Below are positions 1 through 6,784 of a stretch of 15,197 bases of DNA, one piece after another. Position 1 is the first letter of the stretch. Each line of letters opens with the position of its first letter. The translations under genes were made by a program, and so were the position numbers. Source of the DNA: JBHJGM01 sp964405825 (GTDB taxonomy: Bacteria > Verrucomicrobiota > Verrucomicrobiia > Opitutales > JBHJGM01); NCBI GenBank assembly GCA_964405825.1, contig CAYOPI010000075.1, forward strand, positions 1 through 15,197, in the 5' to 3' direction. The notes below the pieces were generated by a model, which was given only the letters and a program-made list of their open reading frames with translations, made no database searches and had not been told where the DNA came from.

Positions 1-2
1 GT

Positions 3-122
3 GACACCGGGGGGGCGGCTCCGGCCGGCGCTCCCGGTTCGGGTCTGGGCGGTGGCGGTTTCTCGGCGGCTCCCGCGGTCCACACCACCCTGCTGACCCC
101 CACGCCGACCGAGGCTCCCTAG
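3..122 (+). CDS. C-terminal end of an unidentified protein (partial)
   Basis: The window opens inside a reading frame with no stop from base 3 until TAG at 120-122. The 39 visible residues are low in complexity: a Gly/Ala/Pro stretch (around GSGLGGGGFSAAP) and then a Thr/Pro-rich end finishing in PTEAP. This looks like a disordered tail rather than a folded domain. A strong intrinsic terminator follows 30 bases after the stop, which supports this as the true end of a transcription unit. Some bacterial SecG proteins carry similar tails, but nothing visible here shows that. The identity is unknown, and the start lies outside the window. Confidence 0.6.
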   Translation, partial: DTGGAAPAGAPGSGLGGGGFSAAPAVHTTLLTPTPTEAP

Positions 123-152
123 TCTCCGGCTCAAGCGTCACTTTTCCATCAG

Positions 153-182
153 CCGGACGTCCCTGGGGCGTCCGGTTTTTTT
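153..182 (+). terminator. Rho-independent terminator
   Basis: A perfect 7-bp stem, CCGGACG (153-159) with CGTCCGG (169-175), encloses a 9-nt loop and is followed by seven T (176-182). It ends the transcript of the partial gene stopping at 122. The next start codon, at 213, is only 30 nt beyond the T-tract. Confidence 0.88.
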
Positions 183-212
183 GGCGTTGCTTCGGCAGAG
201 GCGGCCTTTCCA

Positions 213-806
213 ATGAGCGCCGTGCCGGATGCCGCGAAGTTGTTGATCGTCAGTTGCAGCCTCAATCCCGCCTCGCGCAGCGCGGTGCTCTGTCAGGCCT
301 TGCGGGCGGTCGCTGAGGGCCTTGGCGCGGCGGTAGACTACGTGGACCTGCGCGAGGTCGAGCTGCCCCTGTGCGACGGCAAGACCGCTTATGGCGCGGC
401 GAGCGTGGCGACGATGGCCCGGCACATCGAAAAGGCCGAAGCCATCGTGCTGGGGGTGCCCATCTACAACTACGATGTGAACGCGGCGGCGAAGAATCTC
501 CTGGAGCTGACCGGCAAGGCCTGGACGGGCAAGGTGGTGGGCTTCTGCTGTGCGGCCGGGGGCCAGGGGAGTTTCATGTCGATGCTGGGCCTGGCCAACA
601 GCCTGATGCTGGACTACCGTTGCGTGATCCTGCCCCGCTACGTGTATGCCACCGGCGCGGCCTTCGAACGCGGTGACGACGGCCAGCATCAACTGACCGA
701 CCCCGAGGTCCGCAGCCGCATCCAACGGCTGGGCAAGGCCGCCCTCGCCCTGGGCGAAGCCGTTGCCCCCCTTGGACTGGAAGCCGATGACAATGCCGCC
801 GACTGA
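213..806 (+). CDS. NADPH-dependent FMN reductase-type flavoprotein
   Basis: The 197-residue protein matches the flavodoxin-like FMN_red family (SsuE/ChrR/azoreductase-type NAD(P)H oxidoreductases). A strand and phosphate-binding loop lie near residues 10-23 (LLIVSCS, then SRS). The second flavin loop VPIYNYDVNAAAKNLLEL follows at about residues 89-106, and a GGQGS segment near 118 would line the isoalloxazine ring. The family uses NAD(P)H to reduce FMN, quinones or other acceptors in the cytoplasm; the substrate here cannot be told. Length is typical. ATG at 213 has a weak AGAGG (197-201) upstream. The end overlaps the start of the LOG-family gene, so the two are probably translationally coupled. 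No promoter is evident in the short space after the preceding terminator. Confidence 0.85.
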   Translation: MSAVPDAAKLLIVSCSLNPASRSAVLCQALRAVAEGLGAAVDYVDLREVELPLCDGKTAYGAASVATMARHIEKAEAIVLGVPIYNYDVNAAAKNLLELTGKAWTGKVVGFCCAAGGQGSFMSMLGLANSLMLDYRCVILPRYVYATGAAFERGDDGQHQLTDPEVRSRIQRLGKAALALGEAVAPLGLEADDNAAD

Positions 807-1536
807 GCCCAGACGTGAGCATCCCGAGCCGCTGACCTTCTCGATGGAGGCGGCGGATGTGGCGGAGTTTGTGCGTCCGGCCGACCAGCTGGCGTCGCTG
901 GGGGTGCGGCAGACGGTGGCGTTTTTTGGTTCGGCGCTGATCGGCGTGCGGGGCAAGCGTTACGTGACCAGCGGCGCCGTCCAGGCGAGGCCGGAACTGG
1001 ACGTCTACCTCGAGGCCGCCGAAACCCTGGCGGCGGCGCTGGCGTCGTGGGAAGGCCAGGGGCCCGACGTGGCGCGGCAGTACGTCGTGTGCACGGGCGG
1101 AGGTCCGGGCATCATGGAGGCGGCCAGCCGGGGCGCGCGACGCGGCGGCGGCTTTGCCCTGGGGCACACCATCGAACTTCCGCACGAGCCCGAGCCCAAC
1201 CCGCACATCGCGCCGGGCTGGGACGTGCACTTCCGTCACTTCAGCGCGCGCAAGCACTGGTTTTTCCAGACGGCGAAGGCGCTGGTGGTGTTCCCGGGTG
1301 GGCTGGGAACGCTCGATGAGTGGGTGGAGTTTCTGGTGCTGCGGCTGACGGGCAAGCTGCCCGAGATTCCGGCGCTGGCTTACGGACGGGCCTTCTGGGA
1401 GGAGGTGCTCAACCTCGAGGCGCTGGTGCGGCAGGGGCTGGTGAGCGAGCGTGTCTACGAGCTGTTTGATTGGGCCGACACGCCGGAGGAGGCCTTTGCC
1501 TGGCTGACGCGGGTACTCCCGCCGCTGGCGGAATAG
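793..1536 (+). CDS. LOG-family protein (putative nucleotide 5'-monophosphate phosphoribohydrolase)
   Basis: This is a Rossmann-fold LOG/TIGR00730-type protein. Family members cleave N6-modified or plain nucleoside 5'-monophosphates to base and ribose 5-phosphate. The two signature segments are present: TGGGPGIMEAA (GGGPG at residues 102-106, E109) and PGGLGTLDE (168-176). The FFGSA strand near residue 45 begins the fold. At 247 residues it belongs to the longer LOG subgroup, with extra N-terminal sequence, rather than the roughly 190-residue YvdD-like type. Two ATGs compete, at 787 and 793; I chose 793 because GGAAG (779-783) then has a 9-nt spacer instead of 3. The start lies inside the FMN reductase gene. 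The physiological substrate is unknown, and cytokinin activity should not be assumed outside plant-associated bacteria. Confidence 0.83.
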   Translation: MPPTEPRREHPEPLTFSMEAADVAEFVRPADQLASLGVRQTVAFFGSALIGVRGKRYVTSGAVQARPELDVYLEAAETLAAALASWEGQGPDVARQYVVCTGGGPGIMEAASRGARRGGGFALGHTIELPHEPEPNPHIAPGWDVHFRHFSARKHWFFQTAKALVVFPGGLGTLDEWVEFLVLRLTGKLPEIPALAYGRAFWEEVLNLEALVRQGLVSERVYELFDWADTPEEAFAWLTRVLPPLAE

Positions 1537-1562
1537 ACGGCCGGCGGGCTCGGGAAGAGACG

Positions 1563-2477
1563 ATGCGCTACCTGTTACTGGTCTCGTTGATCTGGGCCTT
1601 TCCGTTCGGGCTGGTGGGCGAGCTATTGAAAGAGGGCGCGGTGCGGCTGGAGGCGCTGCCGGTGCTGCGCCTGGGGCTGGCGTTTTTGGTGTTCCTGCCC
1701 TTCACGAATCTAAGTCGAGCCGCACCCCCGGGTGCGCGGACAAGAATCAAGCTTCATGCGATCGGCGGAGTGCAGTACGGGCTGATGTACATCCTGCTGT
1801 TCAACGCCTTTCACTTCGTGCCGCCCTGGCAGGTGGCGCTCTTCACGGTCTTCACGCCGTTCTATGTGGCGGGCATCTATGACGCACTGGAGCGACGGTT
1901 TGACCCGAAGCGTTTTGCCCTGGCGCTGATGGCGGCGGTGGGCGCGGGGATTGTGGTCTTGCAACCGGGCGAGGCGTCCCTGGCGGGCGGGCGATCCCTG
2001 GCGATTGGCTTTGCCCTGATGCAATTGTGCAACCTGTGCTTCGCGGCGGGTCAGGTCGCCTACAAGCAACTTCGCCAGGCCCAGCCCGAGCTGGTCGACC
2101 GCCAAATCTACGGTCACGTCTACTTCGGGGCCTTCGCGGTGGGGTTTTTCTACGCGGCCCTCAGTGCTTGGGGCGACATGACGCTCGTGCGTTGGGACCT
2201 GCTGAGCCTGCAGAGCCTCTGGATTCTCCTGTACCTGGGGGTGGTGTCGTCGGGGCTGTGCTTCTTCTGGTGGAACCGCGGGGCGACGCAGGTGGGCCCG
2301 GTCACGCTGGCGGTCTTCAACAACCTGAAGGTGCCGGTCAGTGTCGCCGGAACGCTCTTGCTCTTTGAATTGGGCGAGGGCGCGCAACGGCCCGATCCGG
2401 TGCGGCTGGTGATGGGCGGTGCGCTGGTGATCGCGGCGCTGGTCCTGGCCGAGCGGATGCCGGGCAAGCCGCGTTAA
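1563..2477 (+). CDS. EamA/DMT-superfamily transporter
   Basis: The 304-residue, very hydrophobic protein has about ten predicted membrane segments in two halves, the layout of EamA (drug/metabolite transporter) permeases. The first helix holds the usual start (LLLVSLIWAFPFG). Later helices include LMYILLFNAFHFVPP, FALALMAAVGAGIVVLQP, and LYLGVVSSGLCFFWWNRG followed by VGPVTLAVFNNLKVPVSV; this last pair is a typical second-half EamA pattern. Members usually export amino acids or other small metabolites; the substrate is unknown. ATG at 1563 has GGAAG (1553-1557) with a 5-nt spacer. It begins 26 bp after the LOG gene, so it is probably the third gene of that operon. Its stop overlaps the stop of the convergent SDR gene in a shared TTAA. 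Confidence 0.84.
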   Translation: MRYLLLVSLIWAFPFGLVGELLKEGAVRLEALPVLRLGLAFLVFLPFTNLSRAAPPGARTRIKLHAIGGVQYGLMYILLFNAFHFVPPWQVALFTVFTPFYVAGIYDALERRFDPKRFALALMAAVGAGIVVLQPGEASLAGGRSLAIGFALMQLCNLCFAAGQVAYKQLRQAQPELVDRQIYGHVYFGAFAVGFFYAALSAWGDMTLVRWDLLSLQSLWILLYLGVVSSGLCFFWWNRGATQVGPVTLAVFNNLKVPVSVAGTLLLFELGEGAQRPDPVRLVMGGALVIAALVLAERMPGKPR

Positions 2478-3982
2478 TCGGCCGGCTGCGGCGGGGTGGA
2501 TGCCACGAAGTCCTGCGCGGGAGCCTGCTGGGAGAGGTAGCGCCCGAAGGCCCGCATGACGCCGATGTGAACGACCGCCTGCGTCGCCGAGTAGATGCGC
2601 CAGGGCAGACGCGGGACAAAGCCGTGCACCGCCGCAATCAGGCAGCCGCCCTCGGGAAAGACGCGAAACTCAAAGCGCCCCGGCGGGTCGACGTGGCGCG
2701 CCAGCACCCCGCCGGAAATGTAGAAGGCCCGGCGGCGCCCCCCGGTGCGTGAGTACGGCGTGGGGGTAAGCTCGAGCAGCTTGACGTTGCACAGGCGCAG
2801 GTAAAAGCGGATGACGCCCTCGGGGTCGCGGCGCACGGTGATGACGGTCATCGAGGTCTTGGTCAGCCAGTATCCATACGCATCGGCGACCATGGGTGCG
2901 TCCCAGCCCACCGGCAAGGGCATGCGCTGGACCGAGCGCACGCGGCGCGCCTGGCGGATCAGCTGCCTGTCCCAAACCTGGGTGCGGCTGCGCGGGTTGG
3001 GCAGGGGGCGTCCGTCTGGACCCACGGAGTGCTTGAGGGAATCCTCGAAGGGGACGGCCTCCTGCTCGATGGCAGACTGCAGCGCGTTGGGCCGGGCGAG
3101 CAGGTCGTGACGCAGGCTCTCCAGGAGCGGACCCACCAGCTGGGTGGGCACGCCGCTGAGCAGGGAGACCCACCAGCGTGAGATGCGCGGCCAGTTGAAG
3201 GGGAAGTTGATCACGCGCGGGTGGGTGCCCTTGAGGAAGTTGGCCGTGCGCAGGATCATCTCGCGGTAGGTCATGGGCTTGTGCCCGGCGATGTCGTAGG
3301 TGCCGCCCCAGAAGTCGGGCTTGCTCAGGGTGTGCTCAAAGCAGCGCACGACGTCGCGCACGTCGATGGAGACGGTCTTTGAGCGGGTCCAGGTGGGCAG
3401 GACCATCGCGGGCAGCCGCCGCACGAGGTTGATCAGCATCTTCATCGAGGAGCCGCCGGGCCCAAAGATGATCCCCGTGCGCAGGACCGTGACCTCGACC
3501 GAGCGGCTGCGCAGGACGGACTCGACCTCAAGGCGGCTGGCCAGGTGCGGCGAGAGGCTGCGCTCGTCGGGAATGAGGCCGCCCAGATAAACGATGTGCT
3601 CGATACCGACGGCTTCGGCGGCGCGGATAAAGTTGTCGGCCAGGAGCATGTCCAGGTCGGAGAAGGAGGCCTGCATGAGCCGGCTGGAGGGCAGCATCGA
3701 GTGCACCAGGTAGATGCCGTAGCGGGCCCCGCGCAGGGCGTGCTCCACCTGGGGGAGCGAGTACAGGTCGCACTCGCGCCACTCGGTGTTGTCTTCCTGG
3801 CTGTAGGAGCTGGCGACGGCGTGCGAACGCGTCAGGGCGCACCAGCGGTAGCGATCGCGCAGGGCAATGCGCAGGCTGGTGCCGACAAAGCCGCTGGCCC
3901 CGGCGATCGCAACCACGGGCAGGTCGCTCTCGGGCGGTCGCTGCGCGGGGGTGCTCTCCTGGGTCTCCACTGCGGGTTGCAT
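2474..3982 (-). CDS. YbjT-like atypical SDR / NAD(P)-binding protein
   Basis: The 502-residue protein has an N-terminal Rossmann domain with GASGFVG at residues 28-34, a strand at VVAIA before it, and the YLVHSM and VLRTGIIFGPGGSS segments of atypical NmrA/epimerase-like SDR proteins. Segments such as LPAMVLPTWTRSKTVSI and LRHDLLARPNAL parallel E. coli YbjT closely, as recalled, including the order of blocks. The classical YxxxK catalytic pair is not obvious, as in other atypical members. The C-terminal 150 residues or so form a separate, partly beta-rich domain like the DUF2867 region of YbjT but more diverged. Function is unknown. It is the last gene of the minus-strand run, 32 bp after the 95-residue gene. 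A 6-bp stem (3983-3988 with 3996-4001, loop of 7) sits directly before its ATG, and no Shine-Dalgarno is visible. Confidence 0.78.
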   Translation of the reverse strand: MQPAVETQESTPAQRPPESDLPVVAIAGASGFVGTSLRIALRDRYRWCALTRSHAVASSYSQEDNTEWRECDLYSLPQVEHALRGARYGIYLVHSMLPSSRLMQASFSDLDMLLADNFIRAAEAVGIEHIVYLGGLIPDERSLSPHLASRLEVESVLRSRSVEVTVLRTGIIFGPGGSSMKMLINLVRRLPAMVLPTWTRSKTVSIDVRDVVRCFEHTLSKPDFWGGTYDIAGHKPMTYREMILRTANFLKGTHPRVINFPFNWPRISRWWVSLLSGVPTQLVGPLLESLRHDLLARPNALQSAIEQEAVPFEDSLKHSVGPDGRPLPNPRSRTQVWDRQLIRQARRVRSVQRMPLPVGWDAPMVADAYGYWLTKTSMTVITVRRDPEGVIRFYLRLCNVKLLELTPTPYSRTGGRRRAFYISGGVLARHVDPPGRFEFRVFPEGGCLIAAVHGFVPRLPWRIYSATQAVVHIGVMRAFGRYLSQQAPAQDFVASTPPQPAD

Positions 3983-4014
3983 CGGCCGATTGGCGCGGCC
4001 GGCCCGCCGGAAGG

Positions 4015-4302
4015 CTAGGTGGCGTCGCGCCTGAAAATGAAACTAAGCACGCGGGGGCGAACGCGCAATCTCTCACCCCAGGAGAACGCGGCCACCAACC
4101 GGCCCCGCAGACGTACCTCGCCTTGCAGGCGTCCGGGCAGCGGGGGCAGGCGGCGTCGGTAGCGCTTGAAGCGCCGGTGTACGTGCAGCAGGCAGCGCAC
4201 CGAGGAAAAGTCCACCGAGAGAGCGCCGTCGAAGCCGCCGATCTCGACTTCGCCCGCCGGCGTCTCCAACTGGACGACACCCCGCACCGCGACCTGACGC
4301 AT
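4015..4302 (-). CDS. Hypothetical small basic protein (95 aa)
   Basis: I do not recognise this protein. It has no signal peptide or membrane helix. The sequence alternates short beta-like strands (GVVQLETPAGEVEIGGF, ALSVDF, LQGEVRLRGRLVAAF) with a strongly basic middle (RRFKRYRRRLPPLPGR) and a basic end (SFIFRRDAT). Codon use matches the neighbours, with mostly G or C in third positions, which favours a real gene. It starts 16 bp after the stop of the 68-residue gene and ends 32 bp before the SDR start, all on the same strand, so it probably lies in one operon with them. No clear Shine-Dalgarno precedes the ATG. The basic patch could bind nucleic acid or an acidic lipid surface, but that is speculation. 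Confidence 0.6.
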   Translation of the reverse strand: MRQVAVRGVVQLETPAGEVEIGGFDGALSVDFSSVRCLLHVHRRFKRYRRRLPPLPGRLQGEVRLRGRLVAAFSWGERLRVRPRVLSFIFRRDAT

Positions 4303-4318
4303 GGGGAAAGGCCGGGGG

Positions 4319-4525
4319 TCAGCCGTTGCCGAGGTCGCGCGTGCGAATGCGCAGGGCTCCGCTCATCTTCCACTTGGCGTGCTGGGCATTGTCGCCCGTG
4401 CCGCTGGGAACCCACAGCTCGAAGTCTTCGAACTCGTAGGTGATTTCGGCGTTACGGCCCGTCAGCTTGTCGTAGAGGGAAATGGCCAGCTCGGGCCAGG
4501 AAGTAGTATGGGATTCGTGGTCCAT
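4319..4525 (-). CDS. Hypothetical small acidic protein (68 aa)
   Basis: I do not recognise this protein. From the ATG at 4525 it is a 68-residue soluble protein with a helix-like start (SWPELAISLYDKLTG) followed by strand-like segments (AEITYEFEDFELWVPS, AKWKMSGALRIRTRDL) containing three Trp. It fits a compact alpha/beta domain with no cysteines and no signal peptide. The frame is open further upstream to a TTG at 4597, which would add 24 basic residues. I prefer the ATG because the extension looks non-conserved and codon use is best from MDHES on; a GGAG lies about 15 nt before it. Codon choice is strongly G/C-ending, supporting real coding. It lies 75 bp after the TonB receptor and 16 bp before the 95-residue gene. 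Confidence 0.6.
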   Translation of the reverse strand: MDHESHTTSWPELAISLYDKLTGRNAEITYEFEDFELWVPSGTGDNAQHAKWKMSGALRIRTRDLGNG

Positions 4526-4600
4526 CCGCGCATGGTCGGGGCTCCGGGCCAAGATGCAAGTGCGAAGGCGAAATCGTTTACCGTTGAGGCCCGGCAAGCG

Positions 4601-6520
4601 TCAAAAGCGGTAGCCGACCGCGCCGTTGAACGAGCGTCGAATGCCCGGGGTGCCGGGAATGTCCTGGAAGGAGGTGTTGAAGAGGTTGTCCAGGGTGAGG
4701 CTGATCTCGGCCCCGGGCAGCCACCCGGGGAAGTAAAAGGCGCCGACGGTGGTGAAAAACGGCGTGCGCGTGCCCTGGCGCAGCGGGTTGGACTCCTGCA
4801 CGCGAAACTCGTTGTCGGCACGCAGCTGGAACTGCTCGGTCACGTCCCAGATCAACGCGGCGGTCAGGCGATGGCGGGGAAAGTTCAGCACGTAGAAGGA
4901 GGCGTCGACGGCGGTGCTGCCGTAGTCCTCGCTCTTGGTCAGGTAGGTGTATCCAAAAACTGTATACAACGAGCGCCATTGCCGCCGCAGGACGATCTCG
5001 AAGCCGAAGGTCTCGGTGTCCACGGGCTGGGCGCTGCGGGCGTTGGGCGAGGCGGTCGAGAAGATGAAATCGGCGAGGTCCTCGTCCCAGCGGTAGAAGA
5101 CCGCGCCGCCCAGGCTCCAGCCCTTGGCCTCGAGGGCGAAGCCGAGTTCGAGGTTGTCGGTGCGCTCGCGGGCGAGGTCGGGATTGCCGCCGAACAGACC
5201 GACCGCAGGCGCGCCGCGGGCGGTGTAGCCGGCGAGCTGGGTGGTCTGGGCAAAGCTGGCGTAGACACGGCGACGCACCGGCGCGTCGGCGCGGGCGTAG
5301 GTCACCTCGACCAGTGGCGAACCCTTGGTGCTGTCGCGGTCGCTGGTGTCGATGGAGAAGCCGCCGGCGAGGCTGAGTTCGCCGTTGAAAGCCGGCCGGG
5401 TTATCTTGGGCAGCAGGGCAATCTTCCCGAGGGTGCGCTCGGTGAAGGGGCCGTTCTCGAGGTTGGTCGAGTCGATCTCCTCCCAGAGAGCTGTACCGGC
5501 GAACTGCCAGAGGATGGGGCCGGTCGGAATCGCGCCCTGAACGCTGCCGGAGACGACTTCGGTCTCGTGCTGGAAGGCGTTCCCGAAGGCATTGAAGACA
5601 AAGCGGTTGCCTTCGTAGTCGTCCTTCAGCCGCCGGTAGAAGACGCTGGCCTCGACAAAGCCATCTCCGGCGAAGCTGTGGCGGTGGTTGGCCAAAAGGA
5701 GGGTGGCCATCGTGCTGTCGGTTTCAGGCAGCGAGGCAAAGCCGGTGTAGGCGCCCGGCCAGCCGTAGAACTTGCGTTGGTAGCCGCCGAAGAAGTCCGT
5801 CTGGAAATTCCGGCCCTGCACCTGGATGCGGCCGCTGTAGCGGTCGAAGCGGTGGTCACCGAACTCGCGTGTGCCGTCGCCTTCACTGCGGGCGTATTCG
5901 GCGTCGAGGCCGACTTTCAAACCACGGATGGGGGCATCGGTCAGAAAGTGGCCGTAGACGGTCTGAAAGTTGAAGTCGTCGGTGCCGAAGCCCGCGGCGA
6001 GATTGCCGCCAATGCGCTGGTCGGGGATGGGCCGCCAGGCGTAGCTGACGGTGCCGACGTTGGAATTGAAGCCGGCCAATGCGTTGGGTACGCCCGTCAG
6101 GATGACGGGGTCGCTGAGCATTTCGACGGAGATGGGCACCTCGCCGAAGAAGTGGCCGGTCTGCGGGTCGAAGAGGTTGGCCGCGCCGACCTGGATGCCG
6201 GTGTTCTCGAAGATGCCTCCGCGGATGGCGATGTCGCCCTGCTTCTCGGCAGCGTTGCGCTCCTGCAGGTCGACCAGAGGCTCAAAGCGCAGGGCGGTGA
6301 CGGCCGAGGGTGCGGTGGTGATGGCCCCGTCAATCGCCACACGCTGGGAGAAGACCGTCATGGGCTCCAGGCGGAAAGTCTGGGGCGGCTCAAAGCCCGC
6401 CGGGTCGACCACGGCATCGCCGGAGAGAACGTCCTGGGCCAGGGCCAGAACGGGAAACCAGGCCAGGATCAGACAGAGGAAGGGAAGTCGAAGGGGTTTG
6501 GGCCCCTGCTCAGGGTGCAT
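4601..6520 (-). CDS. TonB-dependent outer-membrane receptor
   Basis: The 639-residue protein has a signal peptide (basic n-region, hydrophobic LPFLCLILAWFPVLALA, likely cleavage after Ala28). A possible TonB-box-like stretch lies around residues 52-58 (EPMTVFS). A plug domain follows at about 75-165, containing QGDIAIRGG, FENTGIQVG and FDPQTGHFFGE. The rest is a long series of alternating amphipathic strands typical of the 22-strand barrel, ending LTLDNLFNTSF...GYRF, with the terminal Phe used for BAM-dependent insertion. Such receptors import siderophores, cobalamin, sugars or metals using TonB-ExbBD energy. The plug is of the BtuB-like kind, but the substrate cannot be read from sequence. 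No periplasmic binding protein or ABC transporter lies nearby. The ATG has AGAGG only one base upstream, so initiation may be weak. It is probably the first gene of the minus-strand operon. Confidence 0.87.
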   Translation of the reverse strand: MHPEQGPKPLRLPFLCLILAWFPVLALAQDVLSGDAVVDPAGFEPPQTFRLEPMTVFSQRVAIDGAITTAPSAVTALRFEPLVDLQERNAAEKQGDIAIRGGIFENTGIQVGAANLFDPQTGHFFGEVPISVEMLSDPVILTGVPNALAGFNSNVGTVSYAWRPIPDQRIGGNLAAGFGTDDFNFQTVYGHFLTDAPIRGLKVGLDAEYARSEGDGTREFGDHRFDRYSGRIQVQGRNFQTDFFGGYQRKFYGWPGAYTGFASLPETDSTMATLLLANHRHSFAGDGFVEASVFYRRLKDDYEGNRFVFNAFGNAFQHETEVVSGSVQGAIPTGPILWQFAGTALWEEIDSTNLENGPFTERTLGKIALLPKITRPAFNGELSLAGGFSIDTSDRDSTKGSPLVEVTYARADAPVRRRVYASFAQTTQLAGYTARGAPAVGLFGGNPDLARERTDNLELGFALEAKGWSLGGAVFYRWDEDLADFIFSTASPNARSAQPVDTETFGFEIVLRRQWRSLYTVFGYTYLTKSEDYGSTAVDASFYVLNFPRHRLTAALIWDVTEQFQLRADNEFRVQESNPLRQGTRTPFFTTVGAFYFPGWLPGAEISLTLDNLFNTSFQDIPGTPGIRRSFNGAVGYRF

Positions 6521-6576
6521 GCCTCTGAGCGAAGGCAGAGAGAGGGAGCGCGGGCAAATGTTTAATTGAAGGCATA

Positions 6577-6593
6577 CTCAAATAACATTTGAG
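6577..6593. promoter_or_regulatory. 17-bp AT-rich palindrome, candidate operator
   Basis: CTCAAAT (6577-6583) and ATTTGAG (6587-6593) are perfect inverted arms around AAC. The site is AT-rich in a GC-rich region and ends 57 bp before the TonB receptor start on the minus strand. This is the usual position and shape for a dimeric repressor site controlling the receptor. It does not match a Fur box. The cognate regulator is unknown. Confidence 0.45.
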
Positions 6594-6601
6594 GGACTGC
6601 C

Positions 6602-6689
6602 TTTCAGGACGCTGGGAGTGACGTCGCCGGGACGTATCGGGCCGGGGCCATTCACGGGCGCTGAGGGAGCCTTTGAAACCGTCCTGAAA
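6602..6689. repeat. Widely spaced 10-bp perfect inverted repeat
   Basis: TTTCAGGACG at 6602-6611 is exactly complementary to CGTCCTGAAA at 6680-6689, with 68 nt between. The interior contains a smaller inverted repeat, ACGTC (6621-6625) with GACGT (6631-6635) around GCCGG. As RNA this could be a closing stem around a structured leader; as DNA the arms could be paired sites for a looping regulator, 78 bp centre to centre. The right arm falls between the -35 and -10 of the candidate mreB promoter. Confidence 0.5.
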
Positions 6690-6702
6690 AGATGGATACA
6701 AA
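6673..6702 (+). promoter_or_regulatory. Candidate sigma-70-type promoter for mreB
   Basis: TTGAAA (6673-6678) and TACAAA (6697-6702) are separated by 18 bp, a plausible housekeeping promoter about 80 bp before the mreB start. Alternatives nearby are a TTTAAT at 6715-6720 and a perfect TTGACA at 6727-6732, neither with a convincing partner element. The assignment is tentative. Confidence 0.3.
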
Positions 6703-6756
6703 GCGCGGCTGGAGTTTAATAAGTTTTTGACACGCGCAGAGTTTCGTTCTGAGTAG

Positions 6757-6775
6757 AAGGAGCCACGGGAGTGGC
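6757..6775 (+). promoter_or_regulatory. mreB ribosome-binding site with a hairpin in the spacer
   Basis: The only good Shine-Dalgarno, AAGGAG (6757-6762), lies 22 nt before the mreB ATG, normally too far. A 5-bp hairpin with a GNRA-type loop follows at once: GCCAC (6762-6766), GGGA (6767-6770), GTGGC (6771-6775). If it forms, the effective distance to the ATG falls to about 10 nt. An alternative is the weaker GGGAG at 6767-6771. Confidence 0.35.
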
Positions 6776-6784
6776 CACCGCACT

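Noticed and set aside
4301..6565. A 754-codon open frame on the plus strand, opposite the TonB receptor gene
   Set aside because: It is the mirror of a well-supported receptor gene in GC-rich DNA, where antisense frames stay open by codon bias. Its product is Gly/Ala/Val-rich with no recognisable domain, and it runs through three separate minus-strand genes.
6521..6600. Possible cobalamin riboswitch before the BtuB-like receptor
   Set aside because: The leader is far too short for that riboswitch, and none of its conserved box sequence is present.
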